46,508 nucleotides of DNA, taken from the IMG/VR virus record IMGVR_UViG_3300010885_022261, positions 1-46,508 of that record; one strand, given 5' to 3'. A program made the position numbers and the translations under genes. Below the pieces are notes generated by a model. That model ran no database searches, was not told where the DNA came from, and saw only the letters and a list, made by a program, of their open reading frames with translations. The DNA comes from a virus. How positions within the stretch are numbered: position 1 is the stretch's first letter; every line of letters starts with the position of its first letter. Positions 34,092 through 41,183 of the stretch are shown piece after piece.

Positions 34092-35339
34092 ATGTCTACC
34101 GATAAGGAAAAAAGTAAAGGGAAAGTTGAATTAATAAAGGAGTATTATCTAGCTAATCAGTCAGAAGATTTACAAGTAATTGCAGATAAGTTTAAGAGCA
34201 GTAGACCAACGGTATCGAATATAGTTTCGTCACTTAGAAAAGAGGGCAAAGTGCCACCATTGCCCGAAAACTATAGACAGAAGCCGAAGTTGGAAAGTAA
34301 ACACGCAGCGTTAGAGCAAGAATGTGAAGTAACAGGATTACCCGCTGAAAGAGTCTCGCATTATTGGTGGAAAACAAAAGACGCATCTATATTTGTCAAA
34401 TGTGAACCAAATGAAGAAAGCGATATATTAAAGCAAATAGAGACTATAATAACCGAAAGACTTACTACAAGAATAACAATACCTACAATATCTACAGAAA
34501 CATGCCAAAAAGCCTTAAAAGTAACCATATCAGATGCACACGTTGGACTAGACCCAAACCCGAACGGATATGGAATTTACAACTACAAATACAACGCCGA
34601 CATATTCTTTCAGAACTTAGATAGCGTTTATAATTCTGTAATGGCTAAATATAATCAGTTTGGTAAATTTGACACTTTATTTATAGATGATTTAGGCGAT
34701 GGCTTAGACGGATGGAACGGGTTAACGACTAGGGGAGGTCACGACTTGCCACAGAATATGAGTAACGTAGATGCCTTTAAAACTTTCGTAATGGGCAAAC
34801 TAAACCTAATCGAAAGGCTGATAGCTGCCAATGTATCGGACAATATAGAATGTCGTAATGTCTCAAACGATAATCATAGCGGTGATTTTGCTAGGATAGC
34901 GAATGAAACCATTAAAATGATACTAGATAGAATTTATGGAAGCGGGCAAATAGGATTTAAAATACTCAATAAGTTTGTTGAGCATTTCTTTTACGGTGAT
35001 CATTGTTTTATCCTTACACACGGCAAAGACGAAAAGCAACGTGTTAAGAATTTATCGTTAGATTTAACCCCAGCTATTGTAGAATTTTTTAGAAGCTACA
35101 TTGATTATCACGGTATCAATTCAAAATTTATTCATGTAGATAAAGGCGACTTGCACCAATTGGGCTACAAACGTTGCAATAAATTCGACTACAGAAATTA
35201 TATGTCATTTGCGCCGCCGTCATTCCACAGTAGTCATAATTATAATGGTTCTTATAGTGGCTACTCAATACAAGTAATAGATAAACATTCGGCACAAGTA
35301 AGCCACGAAGATTATTTTTTTGATTTGACAAAGTTGTAG
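34092..35339 (+). CDS. Metallophosphoesterase with N-terminal helix-turn-helix
   Basis: 415 residues. The N-terminal 50 or so are a helix-turn-helix-like segment (LQVIADKFKSSRPTVSNIVS). The rest is a calcineurin-like phosphoesterase: DAHVGLD (motif I), DDLGDGLDG (motif II), RNVSNDNHSG (motif III, GNHD-like but altered), LTHGKDEK and KGDLHQLG. It would hydrolyse phosphodiesters, perhaps in DNA processing. Similar genes are found in other phages. An alternative short open frame 34033-34134 overlaps its start and is judged unlikely. It ends just before a bidirectional terminator. Confidence 0.75.
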   Translation: MSTDKEKSKGKVELIKEYYLANQSEDLQVIADKFKSSRPTVSNIVSSLRKEGKVPPLPENYRQKPKLESKHAALEQECEVTGLPAERVSHYWWKTKDASIFVKCEPNEESDILKQIETIITERLTTRITIPTISTETCQKALKVTISDAHVGLDPNPNGYGIYNYKYNADIFFQNLDSVYNSVMAKYNQFGKFDTLFIDDLGDGLDGWNGLTTRGGHDLPQNMSNVDAFKTFVMGKLNLIERLIAANVSDNIECRNVSNDNHSGDFARIANETIKMILDRIYGSGQIGFKILNKFVEHFFYGDHCFILTHGKDEKQRVKNLSLDLTPAIVEFFRSYIDYHGINSKFIHVDKGDLHQLGYKRCNKFDYRNYMSFAPPSFHSSHNYNGSYSGYSIQVIDKHSAQVSHEDYFFDLTKL

Positions 35340-35365
35340 TCAAGTAAAATGTACATAATGATTAA

Positions 35366-35421
35366 CAACTTTATCGTTGCGAAAACGATGGTATTTATAT
35401 TAAAATTCAACTTTATCATTG
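35366..35421. repeat. Near-identical 14-bp direct repeats
   Basis: CAACTTTATCGTTG (35366-35379) and CAACTTTATCATTG (35408-35421) differ by one base. They lie in the non-coding region 35340-35520 after the metallophosphoesterase gene. ATCGTT/AACGAT can also form a hairpin around the first copy. Confidence 0.6.
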
Positions 35422-35482
35422 AACTCCCTATAAATTTCCTATAAATATGGGGAACTTCAACCCGTTTCAATTTGTAACGGTT

Positions 35483-35520
35483 TACTCTTAAAATACTCTT
35501 AATTTACTCTTTTTACTCAT
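35483..35520. repeat. Phased TACTCTT repeats
   Basis: TACTCTT at 35483, 35494 and 35505 and TACTCAT at 35514, spaced 11, 11 and 9 bases, about one helical turn. They sit just before the bidirectional terminator. This spacing suits cooperative protein binding on one DNA face. Confidence 0.6.
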
Positions 35521-35525
35521 AAAAA

Positions 35526-35551
35526 AAAGCGTCACCCAGTGGTGACGCTTT
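35526..35551. terminator. Bidirectional terminator between convergent modules
   Basis: AAAGCGTCACC (35526-35536), loop CAGT, GGTGACGCTTT (35541-35551): a perfect 11-bp stem flanked by A-run and T, so it can stop transcription from both sides. It lies between the rightward metallophosphoesterase and the leftward operon. Confidence 0.85.
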
Positions 35552-35611
35552 AAAATATAGAAAAGTAAACAAACGGCGCACAAGTAATAGACGCATCATG
35601 TTATTGCAAAT

Positions 35612-35863
35612 TTAATCTTTTCTATTCATCAACTTAACTTTATTTCTTACTTCAGTTTGTAAATTTCTTAATAATTTGCAATAACCTCCTTCTTTATGTG
35701 GTATACTTTTATACTTTTCGAAAACTTTATCAATATCCAAAAGCATTTTTTTATAATGCAACTCATTTATAAGTTCTACCATTCTGCTGAAAGATATTTC
35801 TTCGCTTGAATATTGTTTATAAATTTCTTTTATCTCGCAAATATTAAATTTTTCTATACTCAT
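35612..35863 (-). CDS. Small hypothetical protein, 83 residues (last gene of leftward operon)
   Basis: Helical, lysine- and glutamate-rich (ICEIKEIYKQYSSEEISFS). No family recognised. It overlaps the neighbour's end by 4 bases (ATGA type) and is followed by the bidirectional terminator. Confidence 0.6.
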   Translation of the reverse strand: MSIEKFNICEIKEIYKQYSSEEISFSRMVELINELHYKKMLLDIDKVFEKYKSIPHKEGGYCKLLRNLQTEVRNKVKLMNRKD

Positions 35864-36060
35864 TTCCCCAAATTTAAAACATCATAAAATTCTTGAACCG
35901 CTTCTTCTTGCAAGTTGTATTCATCATATAACTCGTCTAAGTGAACCTTTGTATTGTATATTATGTCTGGGTGAGCATCTACTATACATTGATTATCACC
36001 AACTACTATATAATGCTTACTAAATAGCACTAGCAGTATTGCTGTAAGGCGCTGTTTCAT
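35860..36060 (-). CDS. Small hypothetical protein, 66 residues
   Basis: A mildly hydrophobic start (RLTAILLVLFSKHYIVVG) precedes an acidic helical tail (ELYDEYNLQEEAVQEFYDVL). The start could be a weak membrane segment or signal. It overlaps both neighbours by 4 bases, typical of this operon. Confidence 0.55.
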   Translation of the reverse strand: MKQRLTAILLVLFSKHYIVVGDNQCIVDAHPDIIYNTKVHLDELYDEYNLQEEAVQEFYDVLNLGK

Positions 36061-36371
36061 TGTTTACTATATTTATAGTCAGCAAATTGTATACCTTCGC
36101 TTTTAGCCTGTTTTATAGCCTTTTCACGATAGATACTTTCGGTTAATACTTGTAACTTGCTTAGAAACTTTAAGTCAAATGGATAAGCACCTACGATAAC
36201 ATTACTAAAGTTATTCGGATCAATATCCAACTTTTCGCATAGTGTTTCTATTGGTAATCCCTCACGATTGTAAAGGTTTCTAACTTGCCTTGCAACGTGT
36301 AAATGTAGTTCAAGTGTAACGAAATCTACATCTCTCAACTTCGCTAACTGTTTTAAAAATGGTTTGTTCAT
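36057..36371 (-). CDS. Cro/C1-type helix-turn-helix protein, 104 residues
   Basis: The centre has NREGLPIETLCEKLDIDPNN followed by FSNVIVGAYPFDLKFLSKL, which fits a Cro/C1-type helix-turn-helix (turn around LDIDPNNFSNV). ATG 36371 is preferred; the frame extends upstream but would overlap the small gene at 36376-36486. It is the only clear DNA-binding regulator candidate in the leftward operon and might act on the palindrome in the divergent promoter at 39656-39670. That link is inference. Confidence 0.65.
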   Translation of the reverse strand: MNKPFLKQLAKLRDVDFVTLELHLHVARQVRNLYNREGLPIETLCEKLDIDPNNFSNVIVGAYPFDLKFLSKLQVLTESIYREKAIKQAKSEGIQFADYKYSKQ

Positions 36372-36375
36372 ATTA

Positions 36376-36486
36376 TTAATATTTGATTTTAACTGAAAAA
36401 GTTCCGTCACTGTGAAGGGTAATAATAAAGTCACCGTGGTAAATTATTTTATCTGGAGTTATTGTTGTTAGAAGTTGTATTGCCAT
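36376..36486 (-). CDS. Tiny hypothetical protein, 36 residues
   Basis: Open frame MAIQLLTTITPDKIIYHGDF ending SDGTFSVKIKY, beta-strand-rich. It fills the gap between neighbours, ending 4 bases before the preferred start of the helix-turn-helix gene. The neat fit supports it, though size limits confidence. Confidence 0.45.
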   Translation of the reverse strand: MAIQLLTTITPDKIIYHGDFIITLHSDGTFSVKIKY

Positions 36487-36490
36487 GTTG

Positions 36491-36676
36491 TTATTGTTTG
36501 TAATTTTCGTTGTAATATTGTTCCGCCGTCAAATATTCCCCTTTTGCTTTCTTGTCCATTAATGAAGTTGAGGTGATAAAGCCATTATTATAGGCATCTA
36601 TTATTTGTTGCTTAAATATTTCTTTTGCTTCATTTACTTCTAATTTTAATTCGTTACTTTCCATTATATTTACCAT
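36491..36676 (-). CDS. Small hypothetical protein, 61 residues
   Basis: Helical and charged (SNELKLEVNEAKEIFKQQII) with a C-terminal YLTAEQYYNENYKQ. The annotated ATG overlaps the stop of the upstream gene; an internal ATG at 36664 is also possible. A common type of small phage protein. Function unknown. Confidence 0.6.
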   Translation of the reverse strand: MVNIMESNELKLEVNEAKEIFKQQIIDAYNNGFITSTSLMDKKAKGEYLTAEQYYNENYKQ

Positions 36677-36816
36677 TGAATTGATGTAGAAATTTTAATG
36701 TTTATTATCGACTCGCCATCCCATTTTTTATGAAATATTCGCCTTGCTTCACCTTCTGATTTAGCAAAGACTATTGATCCGTGAAATGTTCCTGTAACTG
36801 CATACTGATTATCCAT
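36670..36816 (-). CDS. Small hypothetical protein, 48 residues
   Basis: Open frame MDNQYAVTGTFHGSIVFAKS, then EGEARRIFHKKWDGESIINI: a strand, a helix with EARRIF and a strand, a pattern seen in small phage proteins of this kind. It overlaps its neighbours by 7 or 8 bases on each side, which strongly suggests a translated gene in this operon. Confidence 0.55.
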   Translation of the reverse strand: MDNQYAVTGTFHGSIVFAKSEGEARRIFHKKWDGESIINIKISTSIQW

Positions 36817-37099
36817 TATCTTCTAATTTAATTATGATAGGTTGGGTGAGGTAGTCATCTTTATATTCTCCAAAATATCCCGCTGTAATTCCTTTCTCAA
36901 AAGCCTCACTAACTATCGGCTCGATAGGGAATAGTTGTTGTTCTAAATGCGTGATAAATTCTAGCATATATTGACTATACTGTACTATGTGAGTACTGCT
37001 ATTCTTTATATTACTTTCACACGTTCTTTTCTTACTTTCAATCCACTCCTTACTAATGCCGTAAGTGTCTGATAGGGTTATTTGTTTAGTGTTGCTCAT
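36809..37099 (-). CDS. Hypothetical protein, 96 residues
   Basis: Starts MSNTKQITLSDTYGISKEWI with serine-rich helices and a C-terminal DYLTQPIIIKLEDNG strand. The central EAFEKGITAGYFGEYKD recalls small phage proteins of unknown function. Overlaps the next gene by 8 bases. Confidence 0.65.
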   Translation of the reverse strand: MSNTKQITLSDTYGISKEWIESKKRTCESNIKNSSTHIVQYSQYMLEFITHLEQQLFPIEPIVSEAFEKGITAGYFGEYKDDYLTQPIIIKLEDNG

Positions 37100-37107
37100 T
37101 GGTTTAT

Positions 37108-37284
37108 TTAATTTTCAGATTTACATTTAGATTCAGAACTATATATATCATCGGGATAATGATTCCAACCATCATCGCACCAAACTTCTTTTTTATCAAA
37201 ATCAATTTCTTCAATTATAAGTTGTTTTGGGAACTCTTCCATTACCCATATTTTTTGACCTATTTTTAATTTTTCTAAAATCAT
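37108..37284 (-). CDS. Small SH3-like/DUF-type protein, 58 residues
   Basis: Begins MILEKLKIGQKIWVMEEFPK and continues with strands and a HYPDDIYSSESKC end. This resembles a small phage protein class with a KIGxKVWV start and a turn before DIY/DIF (compare the gene at 38681). It overlaps 37211-37483 by 74 bases in a different frame, so one of the two may be mis-ended. Function unknown. Confidence 0.55.
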   Translation of the reverse strand: MILEKLKIGQKIWVMEEFPKQLIIEEIDFDKKEVWCDDGWNHYPDDIYSSESKCKSEN

Positions 37285-37483
37285 TATTTCTCATTTTAGG
37301 GTAAGGTAAATTGGGGCGGTGTCCTTTGGGGTAGATGATGCAAATGGTTTGAGTATTACAATTATTAGAAAAATAATAATATCCAAAAAAGTTAAAAAAA
37401 TTATCATTCCACTTAAATAACCCTAAGTCTTTTTTTTGTGACTTATGAATTTCTAACATTACTATTTTATTCATATATCGCAT
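37211..37483 (-). CDS. Hypothetical protein, 90 residues (C-terminal part overlaps next gene)
   Basis: Aromatic-rich middle (WNDNFFNFFGYYYFSNNCNT) and a basic, low-complexity C-terminus (KMRNNDFRKIKNRSKNMG) that reads over the next gene in another frame for 74 bases. The part up to about residue 65 is the more credible. A frameshift or lost stop near the overlap is possible. Its start overlaps the stop of the upstream gene. Confidence 0.4.
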   Translation of the reverse strand: MRYMNKIVMLEIHKSQKKDLGLFKWNDNFFNFFGYYYFSNNCNTQTICIIYPKGHRPNLPYPKMRNNDFRKIKNRSKNMGNGRVPKTTYN

Positions 37484-37964
37484 TTAAAGTTTTCCATAAA
37501 TAATTGTTACCATCGAAATCAACCTCAATCGTGTGAGGGTAGATAGCTTTAGAATACACTTCTTTAAGCCAATATTCAAGCATATCACTATCGGCATAAT
37601 GAAACCAAATTTCGGCATTATCTTCTACATCTTCTTTTTGTAACCACTTAGCAAAAGAAATCATATCATCTTTTGAATATACTTTATCGCCGAATGATTT
37701 GCGACCAGCTAGGAAAGAACTATAACGCAACTCTTTTATATCCTCAAACGATTTGTAATACACCTCCGCTAATTCTTCATCACTCTTTTGTTTGCGAATG
37801 AGGGTGAATGGCAAGTCATACAGTTTTTTGCCGAAAGCATAGTTTTCTTCTTTTGGTAAATTACTAGCTATGCATCTCATTTGTTCATTGTATAGCCCTA
37901 TGTAATTATTTTCTTCATCTATTATAATGTTACCATCCTTCACACTAAATACTTTCTTTTCCAT
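37467..37964 (-). CDS. Hypothetical protein, 165 residues
   Basis: The C-terminal half has SKDDMISFAKWLQKEDVEDN and SDMLEYWLKEVYSKAI, a tryptophan- and acid-rich pattern of small phage proteins. The N-terminus MEKKVFSVKDGNIIIDEE is strand-rich. It overlaps the upstream gene by 20 bases. Function unknown. Confidence 0.65.
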   Translation of the reverse strand: MEKKVFSVKDGNIIIDEENNYIGLYNEQMRCIASNLPKEENYAFGKKLYDLPFTLIRKQKSDEELAEVYYKSFEDIKELRYSSFLAGRKSFGDKVYSKDDMISFAKWLQKEDVEDNAEIWFHYADSDMLEYWLKEVYSKAIYPHTIEVDFDGNNYLWKTLNAIYE

Positions 37965-38322
37965 TTGTTTGTTTTAATTGATTGATAAATTGTATTGCGT
38001 TGAATAGGTTTTTAAAAGTCAATTCTTTATCATTGTTAATAATGCCTGTTTCAATAGCTATTCTATGCCATTTCATTTCAACTATATTATCATTTGTATG
38101 TACAAAATTTTGAACCATAAACTTCTCACATACTTCATGAAGCCAATCCCATGAGGGCAACTCATTAATATAAATTATCAGTTTAAAAGACGTATAAAAA
38201 TGTTTAGTCATATACCCTAATGTAATTATTTCTTTATCCATATACTCCGCTATCACCTCACTCATTGAGGCTATTTGTTCGGGGGTTAATTCTTCACCCT
38301 TACTTGTTGTTATTGTTATCAT
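37945..38322 (-). CDS. Hypothetical protein, 125 residues
   Basis: Starts MITITTSKGEELTPEQIASM; the middle is helical and ends TFKNLFNAIQFINQLKQTNG. No family recognised. It overlaps both neighbours by 20-23 bases, so translation is likely coupled. Confidence 0.6.
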   Translation of the reverse strand: MITITTSKGEELTPEQIASMSEVIAEYMDKEIITLGYMTKHFYTSFKLIIYINELPSWDWLHEVCEKFMVQNFVHTNDNIVEMKWHRIAIETGIINNDKELTFKNLFNAIQFINQLKQTNGKESI

Positions 38323-38668
38323 TGATAATATCTTTAAATAATCTAATTAATTCTTTTGTTGTCTCAATTTCTATTTCTTTTTGATAGTTGCTAAGCGTTG
38401 ATGTGCTTTTATTCGAGCAGTCATAACTAAATATTCTTTCAGTTTCTTGCTTAATGAAAAAAGTTAAATGTTCTTTTTTATCACTTTCAGCGTTCAATAT
38501 TTTAGTTAATGTGTCTATAATTTGATTGCATCTTAACAACTTATCGCAATCCCACGAGAACCGATAATTAAAATTATTTAATAATGATTGCTCAATAGTG
38601 GCTTTTCTATTTTTATTGTCATCTAGCCAAAACTGCAACTTGTATATTATTTCTTTATTGTTAGCCAT
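38300..38668 (-). CDS. Hypothetical protein, 122 residues
   Basis: Almost entirely helical (KEIIYKLQFWLDDNKNRKAT and IDTLTKILNAESDKKEHLTF), so a bundle or coiled coil is likely. No family recognised. Confidence 0.6.
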   Translation of the reverse strand: MANNKEIIYKLQFWLDDNKNRKATIEQSLLNNFNYRFSWDCDKLLRCNQIIDTLTKILNAESDKKEHLTFFIKQETERIFSYDCSNKSTSTLSNYQKEIEIETTKELIRLFKDIINDNNNNK

Positions 38669-38680
38669 TGTTAGTTAGTT

Positions 38681-38923
38681 TTAAAGTGAATCTAATAACC
38701 TTTTTTTTGTAGTAAAAATTTCATCTTCTTTTTTCAATAACGATATAGGCTCATAACAGTTAGAAGCATCACCAAGCCCGTATAATATTTCAGTAATCAT
38801 TTTAATATGATTAGAATCTGGATAAAATCTAATACGTATTTCTCTAATTCTTAACTCTAATGGTTTGTTATCAAACATTACCCATGCAGGGGTATTCTCT
38901 TTATACTTTGTTTTAAATTCCAT
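38681..38923 (-). CDS. Small beta-rich protein, 80 residues
   Basis: MEFKTKYKENTPAWVMFDNK followed by PLELRIREIRIRFYPDSNH, ending IFTTKKRLLDSL. The start (YxxxxxAWVMxxNKP) and end (FxTKxxLLxSL) fit a widespread small phage protein class with an SH3-like look. Function unknown. It overlaps the next upstream gene by 11 bases. Confidence 0.65.
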   Translation of the reverse strand: MEFKTKYKENTPAWVMFDNKPLELRIREIRIRFYPDSNHIKMITEILYGLGDASNCYEPISLLKKEDEIFTTKKRLLDSL

Positions 38924-39098
38924 TGCTATTTTGTTTTAAACTTTTTATCACCTTTTTAGTTTGAAATATATTTTTCCTTAAATACGATTTGTGAGCGTAA
39001 GATTTAGGCTTTTTAAATAACGTCTCCAAATTTTCTAATCTCTTTTCGTAGTGTTCTAAAGTTAGAACGGGGTCAGAAAGAAACTCGGTTGGGGTCAT
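38913..39098 (-). CDS. Small hypothetical protein, 61 residues
   Basis: Helical and very basic (NLETLFKKPKSYAHKSYLRK). No family recognised. Overlaps neighbours on both sides. Confidence 0.55.
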   Translation of the reverse strand: MTPTEFLSDPVLTLEHYEKRLENLETLFKKPKSYAHKSYLRKNIFQTKKVIKSLKQNSNGI

Positions 39099-39264
39099 AT
39101 TTTCTCAATTTTCTATTTTTCAATATATTATAAATATCTTCCACAGTATCGTATTTGTCAATATTAAAAACAAATCTAGCCCAATAGTAAAAGGTGTATA
39201 GAATTAAACATACAAGCAAAAAAGGGCTTAAAATTAACCTTACTAATATTGTCTTATTTGTCAT
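39073..39264 (-). CDS. Small membrane protein, 63 residues
   Basis: One strong hydrophobic segment, VRLILSPFLLVCLILYTFYY, then a charged cytosolic tail (DKYDTVEDIYNILKNRKLRK). The only clear membrane protein of the leftward operon, so it may act on the host membrane or block a membrane-borne defence. Function unknown. Confidence 0.6.
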   Translation of the reverse strand: MTNKTILVRLILSPFLLVCLILYTFYYWARFVFNIDKYDTVEDIYNILKNRKLRKYDPNRVSF

Positions 39265-39571
39265 CTTTACTCGGTTTATTTGTTATCAATACTTGTTTCA
39301 AAAACTCCATATCTACTTTGCCTTCCAACAATACCACTGCATTCAAATTCTGCCATAGGTTTTCGCATTTCTCGAAAAGGGTAGGCGTTTCGGTGATTTG
39401 GATTTCTGGGTGTTCGGATAGGTAAATGCGTAAAGTGTCATCAATAGATAGCCATATAGTGTTATTTGGATTATCTATTTTGTATTTATTAATAAGGCTG
39501 TAATTATCCTTTTTGCTTAATTCATTCAACCACCATTCATCAGATCTCTTAATCGCTTCTTTCTTGTTCAT
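39254..39571 (-). CDS. Hypothetical protein, 105 residues (first gene of leftward operon)
   Basis: Starts MNKKEAIKRSDEWWLNELSK; includes WLSIDDTLRIYLSEHPEIQI and a C-terminal helix. It is the first gene after the leftward promoter (TACATTTG box at 39593-39600). No family recognised. First-gene position suggests early expression. Confidence 0.65.
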   Translation of the reverse strand: MNKKEAIKRSDEWWLNELSKKDNYSLINKYKIDNPNNTIWLSIDDTLRIYLSEHPEIQITETPTLFEKCENLWQNLNAVVLLEGKVDMEFLKQVLITNKPSKDDK

Positions 39572-39592
39572 ATTTCTTTGTTTTATTTACTG

Positions 39593-39622
39593 CAAATGTA
39601 GGGTAATATTTGAATAATACAA
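39593..39622 (-). promoter_or_regulatory. Leftward promoter of the divergent pair
   Basis: On the minus strand TTG (39622-39620) and TACATTTG (39600-39593) are 19 bp apart, a good Bacteroidota -33/-7 pair. It would start the transcript of the whole leftward operon. Confidence 0.7.
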
Positions 39623-39646
39623 AAATAATAAAAAATAAATATTTTT

Positions 39647-39678
39647 TTGTGACTTGTCATTTAAAATGACTATATTTG
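39647..39678 (+). promoter_or_regulatory. Rightward promoter of the divergent pair
   Basis: TTG at 39647-39649 and TATATTTG at 39671-39678, 21 bp apart (a second TTG is at 39654-39656). It drives the small-gene module starting at 39695. A palindrome lies between the boxes. Confidence 0.7.
39656..39670. promoter_or_regulatory. Operator-like palindrome GTCATTT-A-AAATGAC
   Basis: A perfect 7-bp inverted repeat with a 1-base centre (GTCATTT at 39656-39662, AAATGAC at 39664-39670) lies between the -33 and -7 elements of the rightward promoter and touches the -7 box. Such placement is typical of a repressor site. I saw no second copy in the window. Confidence 0.6.
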
Positions 39679-39694
39679 TAAAAAATTAGAAAAT

Positions 39695-39859
39695 ATGAAA
39701 AGTTTTAGCGAAGTAATTGAAGAAAAATTTTTAAGCCTTAAAAAAGACGGTAAATATTATCAAGAATTTATCACAATGTTTGGTAGTACTAAGTTTTGGG
39801 CTATGAGTGATGAAATGTTAAACTCAATATCAGATTACCTTACTAATAAAGGATTTTAA
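39695..39859 (+). CDS. Small hypothetical protein, 54 residues
   Basis: Starts MKSFSEVIEEKFLSLKKDGK and ends ISDYLTNKGF; helical. It is the first gene after the regulated rightward promoter, so may be among the first products in infection. No family recognised. Confidence 0.6.
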   Translation: MKSFSEVIEEKFLSLKKDGKYYQEFITMFGSTKFWAMSDEMLNSISDYLTNKGF

Positions 39860-39876
39860 ACAAACAATAAACATAT

Positions 39877-40116
39877 ATGAGTAGACAATTAGAAGCAATT
39901 AAGCACAAGTTAAGCATCATTATAGAGGATGTATTACCCGACGATAGGCAAGCGGTTTTGGATATTAAAAAGGTCGATGAAGGATATATATGTGGGGCTA
40001 ATTCGCTAAACACATATTTGAAATTGAAAGGTACTGATTACCGTATTTACAAAAAGTTATACGAATTTCTTAACGCTAGAATAGAAGCTAGATTAGCTGA
40101 ACTAGATAAACTTTAA
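39877..40116 (+). CDS. Small hypothetical protein, 79 residues
   Basis: Mixed: strand-rich centre DIKKVDEGYICGANSLNTYL and a C-terminal helix YKKLYEFLNARIEARLAELD. No family recognised. Followed by the next gene after 3 bases. Confidence 0.6.
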   Translation: MSRQLEAIKHKLSIIIEDVLPDDRQAVLDIKKVDEGYICGANSLNTYLKLKGTDYRIYKKLYEFLNARIEARLAELDKL

Positions 40117-40119
40117 ACT

Positions 40120-40356
40120 ATGAAAACAATGAATAAGCTAGCTACTATATTAGCGATGGGCGCAATGTTTGAAAGTGATATTCCTATGTTTGGTAGTAAT
40201 AGAAGTAAAATAAACATAAATAATGTTACAGGTAATTTACCTGAACCACCTTTACCTAATGGCTGCAAATGGTATTATTTTAATGATGGATATAAATGTA
40301 TTGCATCTAGTCAAAAATCAGCTAATAGAAAGCATATTAAACAATTAAATAAATAA
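40120..40356 (+). CDS. Small hypothetical protein, 78 residues
   Basis: A short hydrophobic N-terminus (MNKLATILAMGAMFE) is followed by a proline-rich turn LPEPPLPNGCKWYYFNDG, seen in several small phage proteins. It is compact and 2 bases from the next gene. Function unknown. Confidence 0.55.
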   Translation: MKTMNKLATILAMGAMFESDIPMFGSNRSKININNVTGNLPEPPLPNGCKWYYFNDGYKCIASSQKSANRKHIKQLNK

Positions 40357-40358
40357 CT

Positions 40359-40772
40359 ATGTCACAATTAACACTAGAACACGTATCGGCTTATTTGCCG
40401 TATAAGGTGAAGTTATTACGTTCTTATAATAAAGAAATTATGCTACTTTATGGATTGTCTGGAAATGGGGTAATTGAAGCCGTAGATATTGAAGACAATG
40501 AACTTTGTTCATTATTAGTTTATAAATCAGATATAGGGATAGATGATGATGAAAAATTTAAACTTATCCTTCGCCCATTATCAGATTTAAAAGAAGATGT
40601 AAATTATATAGGAGGAAGAACGCCCGCTTTTGTTTATCATTTATTTGAACGTGAAGGCAATATTAATCATTTGCCATTTGATATAATAATAGATTTATTA
40701 AAATATCATTATGACATTTTCAACCTTATTCAAGACGGATTAGCTATCGACATTGACACTTTAAACAAATAA
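40359..40772 (+). CDS. Hypothetical protein, 137 residues
   Basis: Strand-helix mixture; contains LEHVSAYLPYKVKLLRSYNK and FDIIIDLLKYHYDIFNLIQD. The phrase HYDIFNLIQDGLAIDIDTLN at the end resembles the end of many Bacteroidota phage/mobile-element hypothetical proteins. Function unknown. Confidence 0.6.
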   Translation: MSQLTLEHVSAYLPYKVKLLRSYNKEIMLLYGLSGNGVIEAVDIEDNELCSLLVYKSDIGIDDDEKFKLILRPLSDLKEDVNYIGGRTPAFVYHLFEREGNINHLPFDIIIDLLKYHYDIFNLIQDGLAIDIDTLNK

Positions 40773-40776
40773 AAAA

Positions 40777-41181
40777 ATGCAAAAAACAAACTTAGAATTA
40801 GCACACGAAACAGCTGCTTTAATTGGCTGCATCGAGGACAATTATAGCCTATTCGATGGAATGGATATTGATAAAAGTAAACTCATTAGTGAGTCATTAG
40901 CGACTATTCAGAAGAACATCGCACATCTTAACAGCGTCTATAATAGCGAAATGGTAGAGATGAAATCAGTAGTTGAAATAGCCGAAGAAATGCATCGAAT
41001 GACGCAAGAGGAGTTTGAGGCTATATGTGAAAATTTCTTTGATAATGAACTACGTTATGATGAAGTAGAATATGATGGGCATATATTAGAAGTTACAAAC
41101 GTTGATAAATCAGATGGTCTTGTTTATCTTTCTATGGGATTCGGTTGGCAAAATTTCGATTCATGTAAATTAATTAAGTAA
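40777..41181 (+). CDS. Hypothetical protein, 134 residues
   Basis: Helical N-terminal half (NLELAHETAALIGCIEDNYS) and strand-rich C-terminal end (HILEVTNVDKSDGLVYLSMG). No family recognised. Two bases separate it from the YopX-like gene. Confidence 0.6.
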   Translation: MQKTNLELAHETAALIGCIEDNYSLFDGMDIDKSKLISESLATIQKNIAHLNSVYNSEMVEMKSVVEIAEEMHRMTQEEFEAICENFFDNELRYDEVEYDGHILEVTNVDKSDGLVYLSMGFGWQNFDSCKLIK

Positions 41182-41183
41182 CT

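Noticed and set aside
34033-34134. 33-codon open frame between lysozyme and metallophosphoesterase
   Set aside because: No recognisable features and overlaps the start of a well-supported gene; could be a leader peptide but cannot be supported.
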